From Cyclospora cayetanensis (Eukaryota; Apicomplexa; Conoidasida; Eucoccidiorida; Eimeriidae), in NCBI RefSeq assembly GCF_002999335.1, contig NW_020312546.1:62001-126000 (forward strand): 64,000 bases of DNA, in the 5' to 3' direction. Shown piece by piece: positions 13,100-25,150 of this stretch (position 1 is the first letter of the stretch; each line of letters opens with the position of its first letter). The notes below the pieces were generated by a model, which searched no databases, was not told the origin of the DNA, and saw only the letters and a program-made list of their open reading frames with translations. The position numbers and the translations under genes are program-made.

Positions 13100-14270
13100 C
13101 GCGTGTAAAGGATGGATTGGTGCACACAAATCATTCGAATGAAACAGTCATCTACTTGTCCGATCCCAGTACAAACATCCAAATTACACTTGTAGTCTAT
13201 TATATAAGCAAAAAGGCATGTTCATTTCGTACTGAAATAGACTATCTATATTACTTATCCTTGCAGGTCGCAAAATAGCACGCTCCAAGGAAAGTTGGTC
13301 ACAAACTACCAGGGCGCATGCAGGATAACGCTTTCACCAGCTTGCCTTACCAAAGCCAGTGCATTTTCAGTCCAGTACAAAGCCATGCAATGAGCTTAGT
13401 AATTCGTATTCCTCTGGAGCACCGCCTGTGGGAGGTGAGTGGCCAGCAGGTACTCTCTCTCCTACCCTGTAGAAAAGTGAATGACCGCATACCACTTCAG
13501 GTTGCGTCCGCTACTCTGCCTACGCGGCAGGTGTTCAAACATTTTCTGGTGTATGTGGTTTTAAACGGCTCGTATAATACCTCGCTTGTGATTTAAGCTC
13601 CAGTTGGATTCTCACTCTCCGAAACTCTGTGGAAACTCCACGTGAATAGAACTATTCCCCACTCCCAGTCCGTGGGTTTGCATAAGGCCTTCAAATTCAT
13701 TTTTCGGCGCCCTGCCACTAAGTAGCCGGAGCCCAACCATCTGGTTGGGGCAATTTTTTGGATATTCCCTGTCGCGATGCGAAAGAGAAAGCTGCAACAT
13801 GGGCTGCTGCAGCACATTGGAGGAGAGCTCCAGTTTTTAGGCAACCTCTTCAGCGATGCAGACGCAAAGGGACTGAGCACTTGGTTGTTCCGCGCGCATG
13901 CGTGGAGCGGGTGGACACTTGAACTAGGTCGCTTTCAGCCAATTCTGCTAGTTTTCTGGAATTTTTGTTTGAGAAGCGTAGTTCCTGTATATTGATGGGT
14001 TTTCTCGTCTTTCGTGACCTTGAAATGGCTTATGACTGTGGAATTGTGCACTGTTTAGTTGCATGGTAGCTCTGCTGCGAAATCAGGGACGCTCATACCG
14101 ACTCGCCACTGTGAATGCATGTACGCAGGACCGTATATAAAGTGCAGTAAACGCATTCTCCGTGGCCTTCAAATTGTGGACATCAAGTACTCCGAAAGGC
14201 TTGCATGATCTCTGTTCTGCGGCAGCAGAGCTCCCACAGCTCCAAGAGAAAGCGCCATCTTGGCTTAGCA
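13100..14270 (+). repeat. Diverged duplicated segment, copy B
   Basis: This is the partner of 2190-3470, in direct orientation about 10.9 kb away. The strongest match is 13997-14170 against 3179-3350, which share the TTTTCTC, GTGCACTGTTTAG and GCATGTACGCAGGACC blocks in the same order and spacing. Both copies contain only broken frames. Edges are approximate, and the intervening 8888 family gene is not part of the duplicated unit. Confidence 0.7.
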
Positions 14271-17200
14271 ACGAAAAATAGCGTGCTGAACGGCCCGCCA
14301 ACAAAAACCAAGGAGTTAGCCTTTGTTGCATTAGAGCGGGTGAGACGAAGTGTAACATTCGACTGATGGAATTCATCAGACAGAATTTCAGCACACCGTT
14401 TACTAGTGCAGGAGGACGCCTTGATAGAGCTAAGCGCCACAAGGGCCCAGAGTGTATTGGGAATCTGCAGAAATTTAGGCAAGCTGGCGGACTCCGTAGA
14501 GGACACTGGCTGCTCTGCAGCCTGGAAAGAATCCCACTTATTCCTCAATGTAGCTACATATGGCAGTCCAGCAGAACTGCTTGAAAGGTGTGTCGCATAT
14601 TTTCCTGATACCCATGTGCCCAGCTATAGAATAGTCATATGATAGGTGCATGATACTATTGCGGGCAGGCATCGGGTAATTACGGGTTTATGCAAGCGCT
14701 CATAGTGAACGAACACTATGGTCGAGCTTTGAGCTGCTTTCTTCGCAGCTTAAGGCGCGCCCTAAACACGAACATCTTAAGCAAGTGCGGGCTCTGCACA
14801 CCCATAATTCAGGGTGCTCAGCCCTTGAAGAAGGTTAATACGGATGCATGACCCATATTATAGGCAGCCCCTAAGAATTTTGCTTCCCAATCGCTCATAA
14901 ATAAGTTCAACAAGTAACTAGGGTAGAGCTCTGGGCAAACTTGAAGAGTGCACAAATAGCCAAAGCTTATTCTTAAGATGGCTGCCTGTGGCTGAAGCGA
15001 CATTGACGCACAGTGGGACAATACGGAAGCCACTGCCCCACAGCTCTAGCTTGGTTCGCATGCAACAGTGCGCGCGGATCTTTTACAGCCACACAGTCTT
15101 CAAGCGCTTGCTTTGCATACAGGTGACCGTCCCTACAAAGCATGGAACTGTGTGTAGTCAAAGGTTTTCGGTGTCGCTGGTGCTACGGTCTGACTTTCGC
15201 GGGTGCAGCAGATCTAGTGCAGATCACTACAGTAGCATAAGCTTGTCACGGCTGGACTGTAGGATTCGGCATTGTGTTTCCGGTATTGACGTCACGCTAT
15301 ACTGCCTATCTGCGGATAGTCTACGGAAGGCGTGAAGGAGCCTTTGGAGACGTCGGTAGGGCAACATTGTACTGCTACTAGTGTACTGCCTCCTGCTTTT
15401 GCCAATGTTCAGCACCAGCAGCGGTGGATTTACTGCTTTTGCGTCTGTAAATATTTTAGGCCGCGAAAAGTTTTGGTGCGGCTTCCGTTGTTGGAGGCGG
15501 CGGCAGGGGTACCAGCAACAGTGGCCATAGCTGGGGGAGATACTGGCTGTTGGTAGAAGGCGCATCCCGGGTAGGGGACGGCGTTGCCGCCTCCGCGGCG
15601 TCTTCGCTGCTGCTCCGAGACATGACTAGCTACGGGGACTGCGTACTGCAGCGGGCGGAGTGAATTCGAATGAAGGAACACATCTCTACTACTTAAGACA
15701 AAAAGGGAGGCCTCTTGCTGCACTTGGCCGCACTGGACCCAATGGTGCGCAGGGAGAAAAACCTCAACTAAACTTGGAGCCTTGGGAATCCGAACTTTGA
15801 CAAACTCGTTTTGTGATCTGTGTGGAGGCCTTGTTTACGCTTACCGTCTTTTTGGTTGTCCTCCAGGCTGCCGCTGATACAGCTAGCGTGGCTGCCCCAC
15901 CGGTGTGTTGATGTTAAGGAGAGCATTGCTCAGAGGCGAGACGCAAGCTCTAGCATTTCCAGCAGCAACAGCAGGAGCAACGACACTTTCATCAGCAGCG
16001 ATTGCAGGAATATCAAGACGAGCTAGCTCCTTGCAGCTGTGGCGCACATATGCAAAGGGGTAGCACTTCTTGCCGTTAAAGTAACTAGCGGCGGCTGCTA
16101 CTGCTGCTGTTTTATTCCAGCCCCTGTTGATACTGCTGTCCTTGTTGGTGCTATAGTTATGGGTTTCAAAATTTTCTGATACTGGCCTGGCTGTTGCACA
16201 TATCACTGGTTGTGCTCTTGTTGATGCTCCCATGGTGCCATGGCAACTGTTGGTTTCCTACCATTGACCACCGCTATCTCGTGTTATTGTTTCATCCATT
16301 GCTGCTCTCTGATCTCAAAAGACCACTGAGGGGCTGGTTCTTCCCGTGTTGTTTAAGGGAGTTACTTTTCGCTGCTTCGCCGCGGCAGAGGGCCTAACTA
16401 ACAGTGACCTCTGCACGTCGATTTTTGCATACATTGCCTGCGGCACTACGTCGCAGGGCATATTCAGCAGCAGCAACGCGCCAGAACATACTGCACCGTT
16501 TGTGGGCATGACGATCTTGCCCTCAAGCTGGGATTCCGGCGTGGGCGCCGCCGTGGCAACAGCGGCATAAGCAGTAATATTCGCAGAACGGCCCGTGGCA
16601 CGTGGAGCTTCAGCCGCAGTGCAGTCGGTTGATATGTAAAGATGGTGTTGTTTTGACGCCTTGTGTTTCTGCATCAGCTATGACTTGCCAATGCTGCTAG
16701 GGTACGAACAGGAGGCTTGGTGCCTGTACATATCCGAGATTCACATGGGCGGTCCCCCGCGCCTCCCTGCTCAAGAGTCATCGCTTTCTTTCTCTGGCCT
16801 TCATGTGCGCCGTGGCCTTCAATCTCACTGCTCGCTTTGATTCCTTTTATTTCAAGCGAATTTGTTTCCCCCCACCCCTATTATTTAACCTCGCTTTGCG
16901 CTCCGTCCATGCGACTCCCGCTTCCTGAGTCTGTCGTGATCTCCTCCCGCCTTTTCCTTCCACTCTCACTGCCTATGCCTTGGCATCACCCATCATTACA
17001 TGTGCCCTTTTCGGTGATGCTCTCCGAACTGCATCTTTCTGTCTTCACCGCCAACAGCAGCTCTCCTCCTTCCCCAATGTTTCACTAGAAGGCCCATGCA
17101 CTTTCCTCCTTTCTCCCTCTCCTCGCCTTCCCCTAGCAGCAACTAACCTTAGCGACCTTTTCCAGCACCTTCCCCACAGGTGATTTCAGCGCTTTCAAAA

Positions 17201-17760
17201 ACAGCCCTACGCAAACAGTACTAGCTTCTGCTGCTACAGCTGTCCCCAACAGCAGTACCCCCGCTCTGAACACCAGTAGCAGCAACTGCAGCTACTTAAG
17301 CAGAGGCAGCAGTACGAGAGAACTGGGGACGCTAAGGCAACAGTAACTCTCTTGATACGCCTGGTGGGGCTGCAGCACGGCAAAGAGCTCTCGAGAACAA
17401 ATATCGATTTATTCCTCCACAGGTACACCGTGGAGCTCCTTGGTGACCCTTCCCCTGGCCAAAGTGCCGATGCAATACGACCTCTCCAACAACCACAGAG
17501 TCATTTCCTTGAGCATAGGCCTAATAAAGCAGGTTCAAATAGCTGAAGTTGTGTTTGCTCGTTTTATGGAAATCCTCAGAGGTGGGGCCTCCTACGGGAC
17601 AAAGTGGTACGCGCTTCCACGAAAAAAGCTCTCATATAGAATCATTCACCCCAGCATTGCTCATGGTAGACTCTGATAGCTCATGGAGCCTCGAACTCGC
17701 CTCCTTGCCTTTAAAATAATAATTTGCACATGAATTTCTGTCGGCGACGACAAAAAGCTC
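14271..17760. other. Mostly unassigned, with a possible broken coding region on the minus strand at 15430-16674
   Basis: Minus-strand frames at 16674-16315, 16233-15883 and 15723-15430 follow each other in transcription order. They share an Ala/Asn/Gln-rich composition like the repeat-rich proteins further right, unlike their surroundings. No start exon, clean splice pair or known domain was found, so this may be a decayed gene or unconnected exons. The plus strand at 16717-17180 is pyrimidine-rich. The remainder, 14271-15400 and 17200-17760, shows nothing convincing. Confidence 0.3.
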
Positions 17761-18423
17761 TCAGAAGACCAAGGAGGCCAAAACAGAATCCGCGGCCAGT
17801 TTCATTCCAAATACTGATATAAGTGCCACACCGAGAACTATCAAAGCAGAAGGTTTTAGGGAGGGCGCCCTTGAAAGTATGGGAAATTGCTTTTTAAAAT
17901 TTCTTCGCCTGTAGGCGGACCTGAGCAAGTCGACTGAGCCAACCAAAATACAGATCAAAGCTGTCAAGTATAATGCAAGACGGCCACTGAATGCATGTCC
18001 AGTATTCCCTAGGCGGTCGTTTACCGCCGTCAGGCCCGTGTTAAGCGTTCCAGCAACCTTGTCTTGGGCTGCCTTGATTCTCGCCTCAACTTCATTCAAG
18101 TTCGATTGTTCTTTAACCCTCCATTCCGTTAAACACAGGTAAACGAGCAGTAGTACGACTCCGACAAGCACCGTGATTCTCCCTGATACGGGAGGCATAG
18201 CTTTCTCTGCGTGCCGGGTTGGCAGGGGCTCCATAGAAGGGATCAAAGTCCAGGGTTGGTTAGACTCTTCTGCTCCTACTCCTACCACACTCATGCTCTC
18301 CAAAGATTGTTGGACAGCTGCAGAAGATGGCAAGCTAAGCAGGGAGCAGAACAGGGAAAAGGACAAAATGAAGCGGATGCAGCAGGAGACCCCACTCCCT
18401 TGCAACCCACCGCGACGACCCAT
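17761..18423 (-). CDS. Small secretory-pathway membrane protein, unknown function
   Basis: This is a single-exon frame of 220 residues. The N-terminus is basic (MGRRGG) followed by a hydrophobic core at about residues 15-36 ending in small residues (LPSSAA), which fits a signal peptide. Three further hydrophobic segments lie at about 82-102 (ITVLVGVVLLLVYLCL), 146-165 (LALYLTALICILVGSVDLLR) and 192-216. Between the first two is a charged, heptad-like stretch (about 105-135) that could form an amphipathic helix. No family was recognised. The hydropathy pattern, lack of internal repeats and clean start make it more likely real than the chance ORFs around it. No intron is needed. Confidence 0.55.
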   Translation of the reverse strand: MGRRGGLQGSGVSCCIRFILSFSLFCSLLSLPSSAAVQQSLESMSVVGVGAEESNQPWTLIPSMEPLPTRHAEKAMPPVSGRITVLVGVVLLLVYLCLTEWRVKEQSNLNEVEARIKAAQDKVAGTLNTGLTAVNDRLGNTGHAFSGRLALYLTALICILVGSVDLLRSAYRRRNFKKQFPILSRAPSLKPSALIVLGVALISVFGMKLAADSVLASLVF

Positions 18424-20240
18424 TTTCGCCCGAAGACAAGAGTATTTACCGCAGGTCAGGGAAGCGTTGCCAAATATGGCACAGCAAATATTTTAAATAT
18501 GCAAAAAAGGCAGGAAAGGCTATCAAACCCTGAAAGCCTACAGGATAATCTGCTATTGGTGGGCTGCTGAGGGGAGGAGGCGCAGAGGGAAACGGGACAG
18601 TGAGGGAGTTAAATTCCTTTTACACCAAGCGAACTGAACAATTATCCAGAAAACGCGAGCATCGCTCTGTCCTGATAGTCTGGAGATGATAGGCCTCTTA
18701 GCATGGATGCTGCCGTCGCCCGCATGCGCATCGAAAAAGGGCGCATGGGGTACATGGATGGGTGCGTACACTTGGCAGCTTGCAAGTATTAGATTCACTG
18801 TTCTGTATTAATCAATGAAAAGACATTAGACTCAAGTCTGCAAAATTATAGTGGATACTAATCCTTCTTTTCAAACTCTACACCTTGGTTTAACAATCCG
18901 GGTACCGAGGGCTATTCGCGACAAATGGCGCAGTCAACGATGGGAACAATAAACATCTCCGCGGAGTAGCAGCTAGCGTAGGCACATTCGAAGTACTCCG
19001 AACCGAATACTGAGAGAATTAGGATCTGCTAAGGCTCCCGAGCTCTCTCTGCCAATGCATTTCTTTGCTACCTCCCCTTGAAACGGCGAAAACAGGTCAA
19101 GCTGCACTTAGGTACAATTCACTGCACAGTTATATCCAAGTAAAAGTAAGGAATACCCCATTGGTTGCCTAGGTGGCTCGTGCATCTCGTTCACAGTACG
19201 CTTAGTTCAATACAACACGAATCTGTGCCGTGTGCGAAAAACGGGGTAAGTTACGCTTCAGCACCTTGTGGCAAACAAGCTATGCTTGACTAAGAACTAG
19301 TGACTAATTGACAAATGAGTGTGTCTGTTCGAATATCTTGTTTGTTGTAGAGCAATGTTTGTTTGATACAAGAGGAAGCAATGTTGAGCACGTGTGCGTC
19401 AGGCGTTTTGTGCCACTACTTGTGAATGAAGGGCTTAGACGGTGTATCTATTACGTGAGCCGTGGCTGTGTCTCTCTCCGGAATAGCTGTACTATAGACC
19501 TTGCTGCTCAGGCCACTATGTTCTTACTAGAAGACTTCTGGAGCCATCACAACTTCCCAGTTAGCGAAGTCCCGTAGCGAAAGATCCTCGGTGCTGCTTT
19601 GCTATGGCGGGAAGCAATCGTGTAAGAGCTCATTAAGATCAAGCTGCAGGTCTGGAAGGCAAAAAAACTCCACCGGCTGCCATACGGAGACTTCAGCAGC
19701 AGCGAAGCACGGTACTCTACAGATGTTCCCAACGAAAAGCTGAATAGGCAACACCATAAAGCCACGCCTGCAATACGTCCACAGATGGTCGAGGGGGTGC
19801 AACGGATGAGTGCAGAACACGAGACGATCCTCGCATGCTCGGAACCCAGGAGGACCAAAGCTGTTAAAAACGTGTTGAAGGCTGAGCCAGTAGACCGGCT
19901 AAACTAGGAGCTTGAGCGCAGGGGAAAGCTGGAAGAGCCACGACCCCAGCTGGAAAACTACCTAGTCGCCGCTGTTCAGAATGTATTGGCAGTCAAATCC
20001 ACCCCCGAAAGGCCGGCACAGAGCAATACGCTGTGATACAATACAGCACAAAATATTTTGCGGAGAAAAGAAGAACTGTGGAAGCCTGAGCGGTGATTTC
20101 CGCCATAGGTGCGAGGTATCACATCTTCGAAGCGTGGCTATTGAGTGAGGATTGAACCACTCTACGGCCAAGAGAAGCGGGCGCTGTGCTTTTTCCGTTG
20201 CGTGTTTGTGGGTGAGTGGTCACCATTACGCCATTGGATA
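18424..20240. other. No gene recognised
   Basis: All frames are short. The stretch from about 19600 to 20240 lies just 5' of the reverse-transcriptase relic and may be the decayed gag/protease part of that element, but no motif could be read in it. Confidence 0.35.
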
Positions 20241-21330
20241 GAGTCATCACTCACACTCTATCGTTGAAGCGGGGCAAGATGCCAACAAAAAGACTTAACT
20301 CTTGGCTTAGTTTGGATGAGCTTGAAGCGCAAAAATGTTTCTGCAGGATTTGAAGGACAAAAGCTGGAAAAGCCTTTCTCATCTTTTGCTGCACTAACTA
20401 CGATAGTGACCAGAAGTTGATGACATAGTGGACAAGCAGCAATATTGTATGCACATTTTTAGACAAGATATGTGACGGCCTAAAAGTGCTCCACGAATAT
20501 TTGCTACTTGCAATTCAGGAGTTAGACGTGCTGTATGGTGGCGAAATACTTACACAGAGATTTTATCAAGTATCCATAGCACGGGAAGCTCAGTGGAAGA
20601 CTGTATACCTGATACCTGCCTGGGCGAGTATGAGTTTAGCGTCATGACCCTTAACCTGCGAGGAGCTCCAGTCAGCTATTAGGCCATTATGACTCAATGT
20701 CTTCCCCCCTATCTTGACAAAAGAGTTGAGCCTGGATGGCGCTCTGTTGTGTAGCGCGGGCAAAGCTTCTCATGCCAAGTTGCTTGGCAAAGTACTAAAG
20801 ATCCTCCAGGCTTGCAAAACATACCCCAGGCTACAGAATAGCTATTCTGGGATTTTCTTGATTCAGTACCTCCGATGAACGGCGGCAGAGCACGGAATAG
20901 TTCTCACCCCGCCAAATGCCAAGACTATCGAAGCGTGGCCAGAGGAACTTAACAGCGGCACTCAAAAGAAGCATTTCCTCGGTGTCTCGAAATGCTGCTG
21001 CATGCCTATGGGGCCAAAGTTCGCTGATATGGTGATAGCGAAAGTGCAGCTCTCCGAGAGTGGGTTGTAGTTTTAGTGGGCTGAGAACAATACAGCAGCG
21101 ACGAAAGGCTTACAGCATAGTCCCGTACACTTCATGATCTCTTCTAATCCGAGTACGCCTACGCCTGCTGGCAAAGGCAACTGGATATGCAGCTGACGGG
21201 CTGATGGAGCATGACAAGAAACCGCTACAGAAGTATCCGAATGTTTGATACTGAGCAGCGGTATGCAATACATAACCAAGAACTAAAAGCACCTACTTGG
21301 GTTTTGGAATGTCGAGACGCTCACCTTTGG
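20240..21330 (+). mobile_element. Decayed Ty3/gypsy-type LTR retrotransposon: reverse transcriptase and RNase H relic
   Basis: Conceptual translation across frames recovers the Ty3/gypsy pol signature in the right order. Near 20255-20330 is LSLKRGK.P...LSLDELEAQ (element consensus: H-x-L-x-x-G-x-x-P then a leader ending in EL-x-A). Near 20555-20600 is FYQVSIAREAQWKTVY (consensus GYHQI...E...KTAF). Near 20620-20690 is GEYEFSVMTLNLRGAPVSY (consensus G-x-YEF-x-VMPFGL-x-x-AP). Near 20890-21050 are GIVLTPPNAKTIEAWPE and KKHFLGVS (consensus GI...P.K..AI..WP, then FLG). RNase H follows at about 21165-21330 with TEQRYAIHNQELKAP (consensus E-x-x-Y-x-x-x-x-x-ELLA). Several stops and frameshifts lie between the blocks, and the YLDD box is not readable. 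LTRs and integrase were not found. Chromovirus-like elements are known from Eimeria genomes; assigning this one to that clade is inference. Confidence 0.8.
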
Positions 21331-23239
21331 CTGCGGCAGTTGGGGGTTACACAGAACGCCGGACCCTGTAGTACCTTTTCGAGCTACAATTGACAGGACA
21401 GATGCGTCTGCGTACGGCAACGTCGCTTGGCTTCCTCATAGAATTCCAGGACCAACACACCGAATGCAAACCTTAGGGGAGCAAGGTGGAATCAGGCAGC
21501 ACAATTGAGAGGAGCCTAGCCATTCGAAGGGTCATTGTACATTCCCTAGGGCACCTAGCATAGCAAGATGTCCAGCTGGTCTAGGGTTACATCGCCTTGA
21601 TCCAGGAGTCGTAGGGTGTTTTTCGGATCCCTCAGGCCAACAACACTGCCTGATACTGAGTAGACAGTAAGGAATCGAACTAGGACAATGCACCTGTGTT
21701 AACATTCTTCAGGTTTAGCTTCCTCTTACGCTCAAGGCCTATTGGGCCTTTAGCTATCGAAGGGTTATTTTCAGCAATGAGACTTGAACTGTCATGCAAA
21801 GCAGCTGTACGCTCCATTGTGTTTGTTCACTCCTGTAATGAGCGGGTGCAAAAAGCGACCAGAGCTGGTAGGAAAGCCATTCCAGCTTCACTCCCCAAGC
21901 TCCTCCATCTACTTGCCATAGTTTCAAACAAATACTCTCTGATAGGGGAATAGACAGCTGGGGCTCATGTAGCCTGAAGCCTCGAGCGCTTGGGGCATTC
22001 GCACGTTGTAAATTTCGAGACAATCGGCGTGCATCACGCTAGTATGGAAGAAACCCCTGCTATGCAGTAAAAAGAAAATAAGAGCGATTATTTTAGAGAG
22101 GCAAGATTTAACAAAACCCCTAAATGTAACAGCTTCTGCATCGCTTTTAGTATTAGAAGCCGTGTAAGGCCTAGCTTAGATTTCCTAGTTGATACTACAA
22201 TGCAGGAAGGGATAAAGGTTAAAGTTGACTTCTTTCCGATGACTCTGAAAAGTGCTGAAGTCTGGGTTGTTGGTCGGAGCAGTATCTGGCTGTTGCATCG
22301 TCAAGATATAGGGCTATCATTCGACCACCTTCGAAGCCATCGTCTGTGGACACGTTTCCGTAGGTGCATGCTGCCAGCCAACCACGCCTTGTTTACGCTG
22401 GTGTGGCGAGTCAAACACAGAGTCGTCCAATGCTCGGATCATTCACAAAGCTACAAAGAATAATCTGACAACTGACTGAAGCCTTGAAATACTACAATCG
22501 GGAGCGGCGTACCCCTGCTCCCCGGCTTGGCTTCCGTGTGATGAGATTTGTACCACTCACTTTACGCCTCAAAACACCATCAACATTCGTTGGTTCTATG
22601 CTATGGTCTGATGGACATTAAAGAGAAACAAAGACTTTCGGATATTTTTTGCAACACCCCTGGAATCTACACTCACGTGTCTGTTGGCGAAGGAGAGGAA
22701 AGCAGACATGTCAAGGAAAGTCCATCTGGAGACTATTTGAAATACGCTAGATTTGGCAGTGTGATTTTAAACTATACATACCACTTGGGTAGAGAGCCGT
22801 CCAGCTGCGGGATTCACGACGTAGCATTTCCTGGAGGCTCAGTACCAGCAGACTTCACTGACTGTACTGCTACTCTGAATCTCACATACGAAACCTTACC
22901 AAGATGAGTTTCTCCACAATGAAGTTGTTCTCGAATATATTTGTGGCGGCGTTGAGGTCCTCCTACTCCGTTGTCACTGTATCCAGTCAAAGTAATCGGT
23001 AAATCTCACATTCGTCACCAAACCAAGATGGGCCTCACTGCATTAAAGTTAATCTGGAAGTAGCTTTCTATAGGTGCCGTGCTTGACTGCAAAAGAACTC
23101 ACCGAAGGTAAGCTATCATCCAGGCTGCCCTCACCGAAGGCAAATCTTTCAGATGTACCGGGTCACTGAAAACTTTGTGTGTGCTGTCCTTATAGGTCGT
23201 TGAAATGAAGGTGCTCGGCACCACGGCCTCTCCGTCAGA
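21331..23239. other. No intact gene; possible 3' part of the retroelement and a 119-residue ORF
   Basis: No integrase HHCC or D-D-E pattern could be read after the RNase H relic. The frame at 22548-22907 (119 residues) ends in a polar, Cys-containing stretch (DFTDCTATLNLTYETLPR) with potential N-glycosylation sites. It looks more protein-like than its neighbours, but no family is recognised and its start is not convincing. It could be an orphan exon. Confidence 0.3.
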
Positions 23240-25150
23240 TATCGGAGGTTGCTTTACAGTGCGTTCTAATTTTGCAAGGTCTAGGGGCTCCCAGTTCAAA
23301 GTAGAATTTTTTGATGGCTTCAAATGTAAGGCATATTAAAACCCCCAAGAGAGCGCTCGAGCGCGTTTTCTGGTAGGGAATAAGCAGCGTTTCTATCTCT
23401 GTTGCTTCGTCCTTATAATATTGAAGGCCTGCTTCAGGGGGATCGTTCCCCTAACCAAGCTTGCAACTGACGTTTTACCGGTTGAGCAGTTGACTTCAGC
23501 TGATAAGAGTTCGGGCTTGTTTTTGTTTATTCCAACAGAAAATTTACTCAGAAGCCTGCGGAGCACGCTTTGTGGTGAGGTACGCGAACGACTCCAAGCA
23601 TATTCTTTTGAATAATATCAAGAACAGTTACGACCACTTCAACAGTCAGTTGTGCCGCCCTATTGCAAAATGAATTGGCGGCGTCGTTTCCTACTGTGCA
23701 GGGATTCTAAAGCGGCTGTACTCGAGCCTCTGCTTGTCTTCTCTCTTCTATACCGGAATGATACGTAATCTACCGCCTTGTACGAAGCCGAATCAAGAAG
23801 ATCGTCTGGATTCAGCACTCGAGGCCTGATAGCAAATTTTCACCTGTAGATCAAGTAAAGAGTGTCAAGGAATTCCTGTACGATATTACCGGGCTGGTTT
23901 CTTATATCCACATCGGTACACGATGACAAACAATAACTGTAGGTGTTTCTGTTCCAGCAAGCCGCACTGCACGCTATGCTTGTACTGGAAGGTGCATAAG
24001 TAATTGAATCCACTCAGGGCCAGGGATATTGATCAAGTGGGGCAGCTTGACAAGCAATTGAGAAGGTCATTTAGTGAAATCCTTGTGGGCAGTAGATTCT
24101 TAGGCCACTCCCATGTGAGCACCTTCAAACATAAAAAAACTCAGCGCACATCGTAATGCCAAAAAGATACGAAGCTATTGCTCAGCAACTAGATGAGCAC
24201 ATTCAGTACTTAGCGATGGACTGTAGTGAGGTTCAAACACACCCCCCAAACGTTGCCACCTTCGTGTGCGAGGTGTTTTACCTCGTATTTGGGCTCGTCT
24301 TCAAGCACAACGGTAATTCCTATGCTTGAAGTTTTCTAGCGTGCTACATCCACTGAGGGCGCTTCCTAAAGAAAGGACACTTCCTTTTCTGCAAAATGAC
24401 GCAGGACCACACGTGATGCCAGGATTGCCGTGTGAAGGCAATTTGACTAGGACCATGCTGGAAACTCTGACTTAGAATAAGCTTGGCGCCATTCACTCCG
24501 TCTAGAAGTACACTCAGCTCAATTTTGTCTGTTTCTGCCCTTACCGAGACCGTGTGGACACCAAAGTGGACTCCCAGCTTGCACAGTATCTGAAGCAGAA
24601 CCAGAATTCTCAGGGATATCATGGACTAGCTCTTGTTCCAACCTTTCTCACGAGCAAGGCGGGAGTCTAAAATTGTATAAAGACATTATTAAGCACATGG
24701 CAAACCAATGAGCACATAGATCCCATTTCATTAACACTCGTGATGGCTTTTTCTTCAAAGTTGAAGGTGAATGGTATCCATCCGCGCTTGTGAGGTCTCC
24801 TTTTCTGCGTGCTTCAAAACACGCATTGACTTTTGGATGCCTGCATGGCGCATGCTTGTTTCAGGCAGGAGTGCATAGGCCTGGCAGAAGCACATGCAAA
24901 GGACTCTTGTTGTTGCAGATCAAACGGATACACTAAAGAATAGGCTTGGCCTTTGGTTGCTTACAATTCGCCGTTTCCTGTTTAAAGGAATATTAACCGC
25001 ATTCGTGTGCGTTACAAGTTTTCCGTATTTTTGTGTAGAACTACGTTGGGTAGGGGTTGTTGATGCTTCGCTACGTGTCGTGTTTGCGCTAGCAGGTGTC
25101 CGCACATTCCGTACACTGTTGCCATTGCGCGATTCGGAGTGAACCCTGAA
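23240..25150 (+). pseudogene. Decayed full-length paralogue of the 8888-11188 gene
   Basis: Five exons of the intact gene can be followed in order. Exon 2 is near 23250-23325 (FTV...EFFDGFK before GTAAGG). Exon 3 starts at about 23425 (LKACFRGIVP against LKSCFRTFVP). Exon 4 is at about 24030-24310 (QLDKQLRRSFSE against RLEKLLRKSVDE). Exon 5 is at about 24405-24770 (GPHVMPGLPCEGN against GPYVMPGLPCGGN). Exon 6 starts at about 24866. Intron positions are kept and exon-intron borders still resemble splice sites, so this is a genomic duplicate and not a retrocopy. Stops and frameshifts interrupt every exon, for example a stop after the exon 5 motif region near 24473 and frame loss from about 23570 in exon 3. 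It is about 14 kb from the intact gene, in the same orientation. Confidence 0.8.

Noticed and set aside
21385..21415. TDASAYG peptide resembling the RNase H catalytic start
   Set aside because: It lies after the ELKAP block, whereas in Ty3 elements TDAS comes before it. It is likely coincidental or a rearranged scrap.
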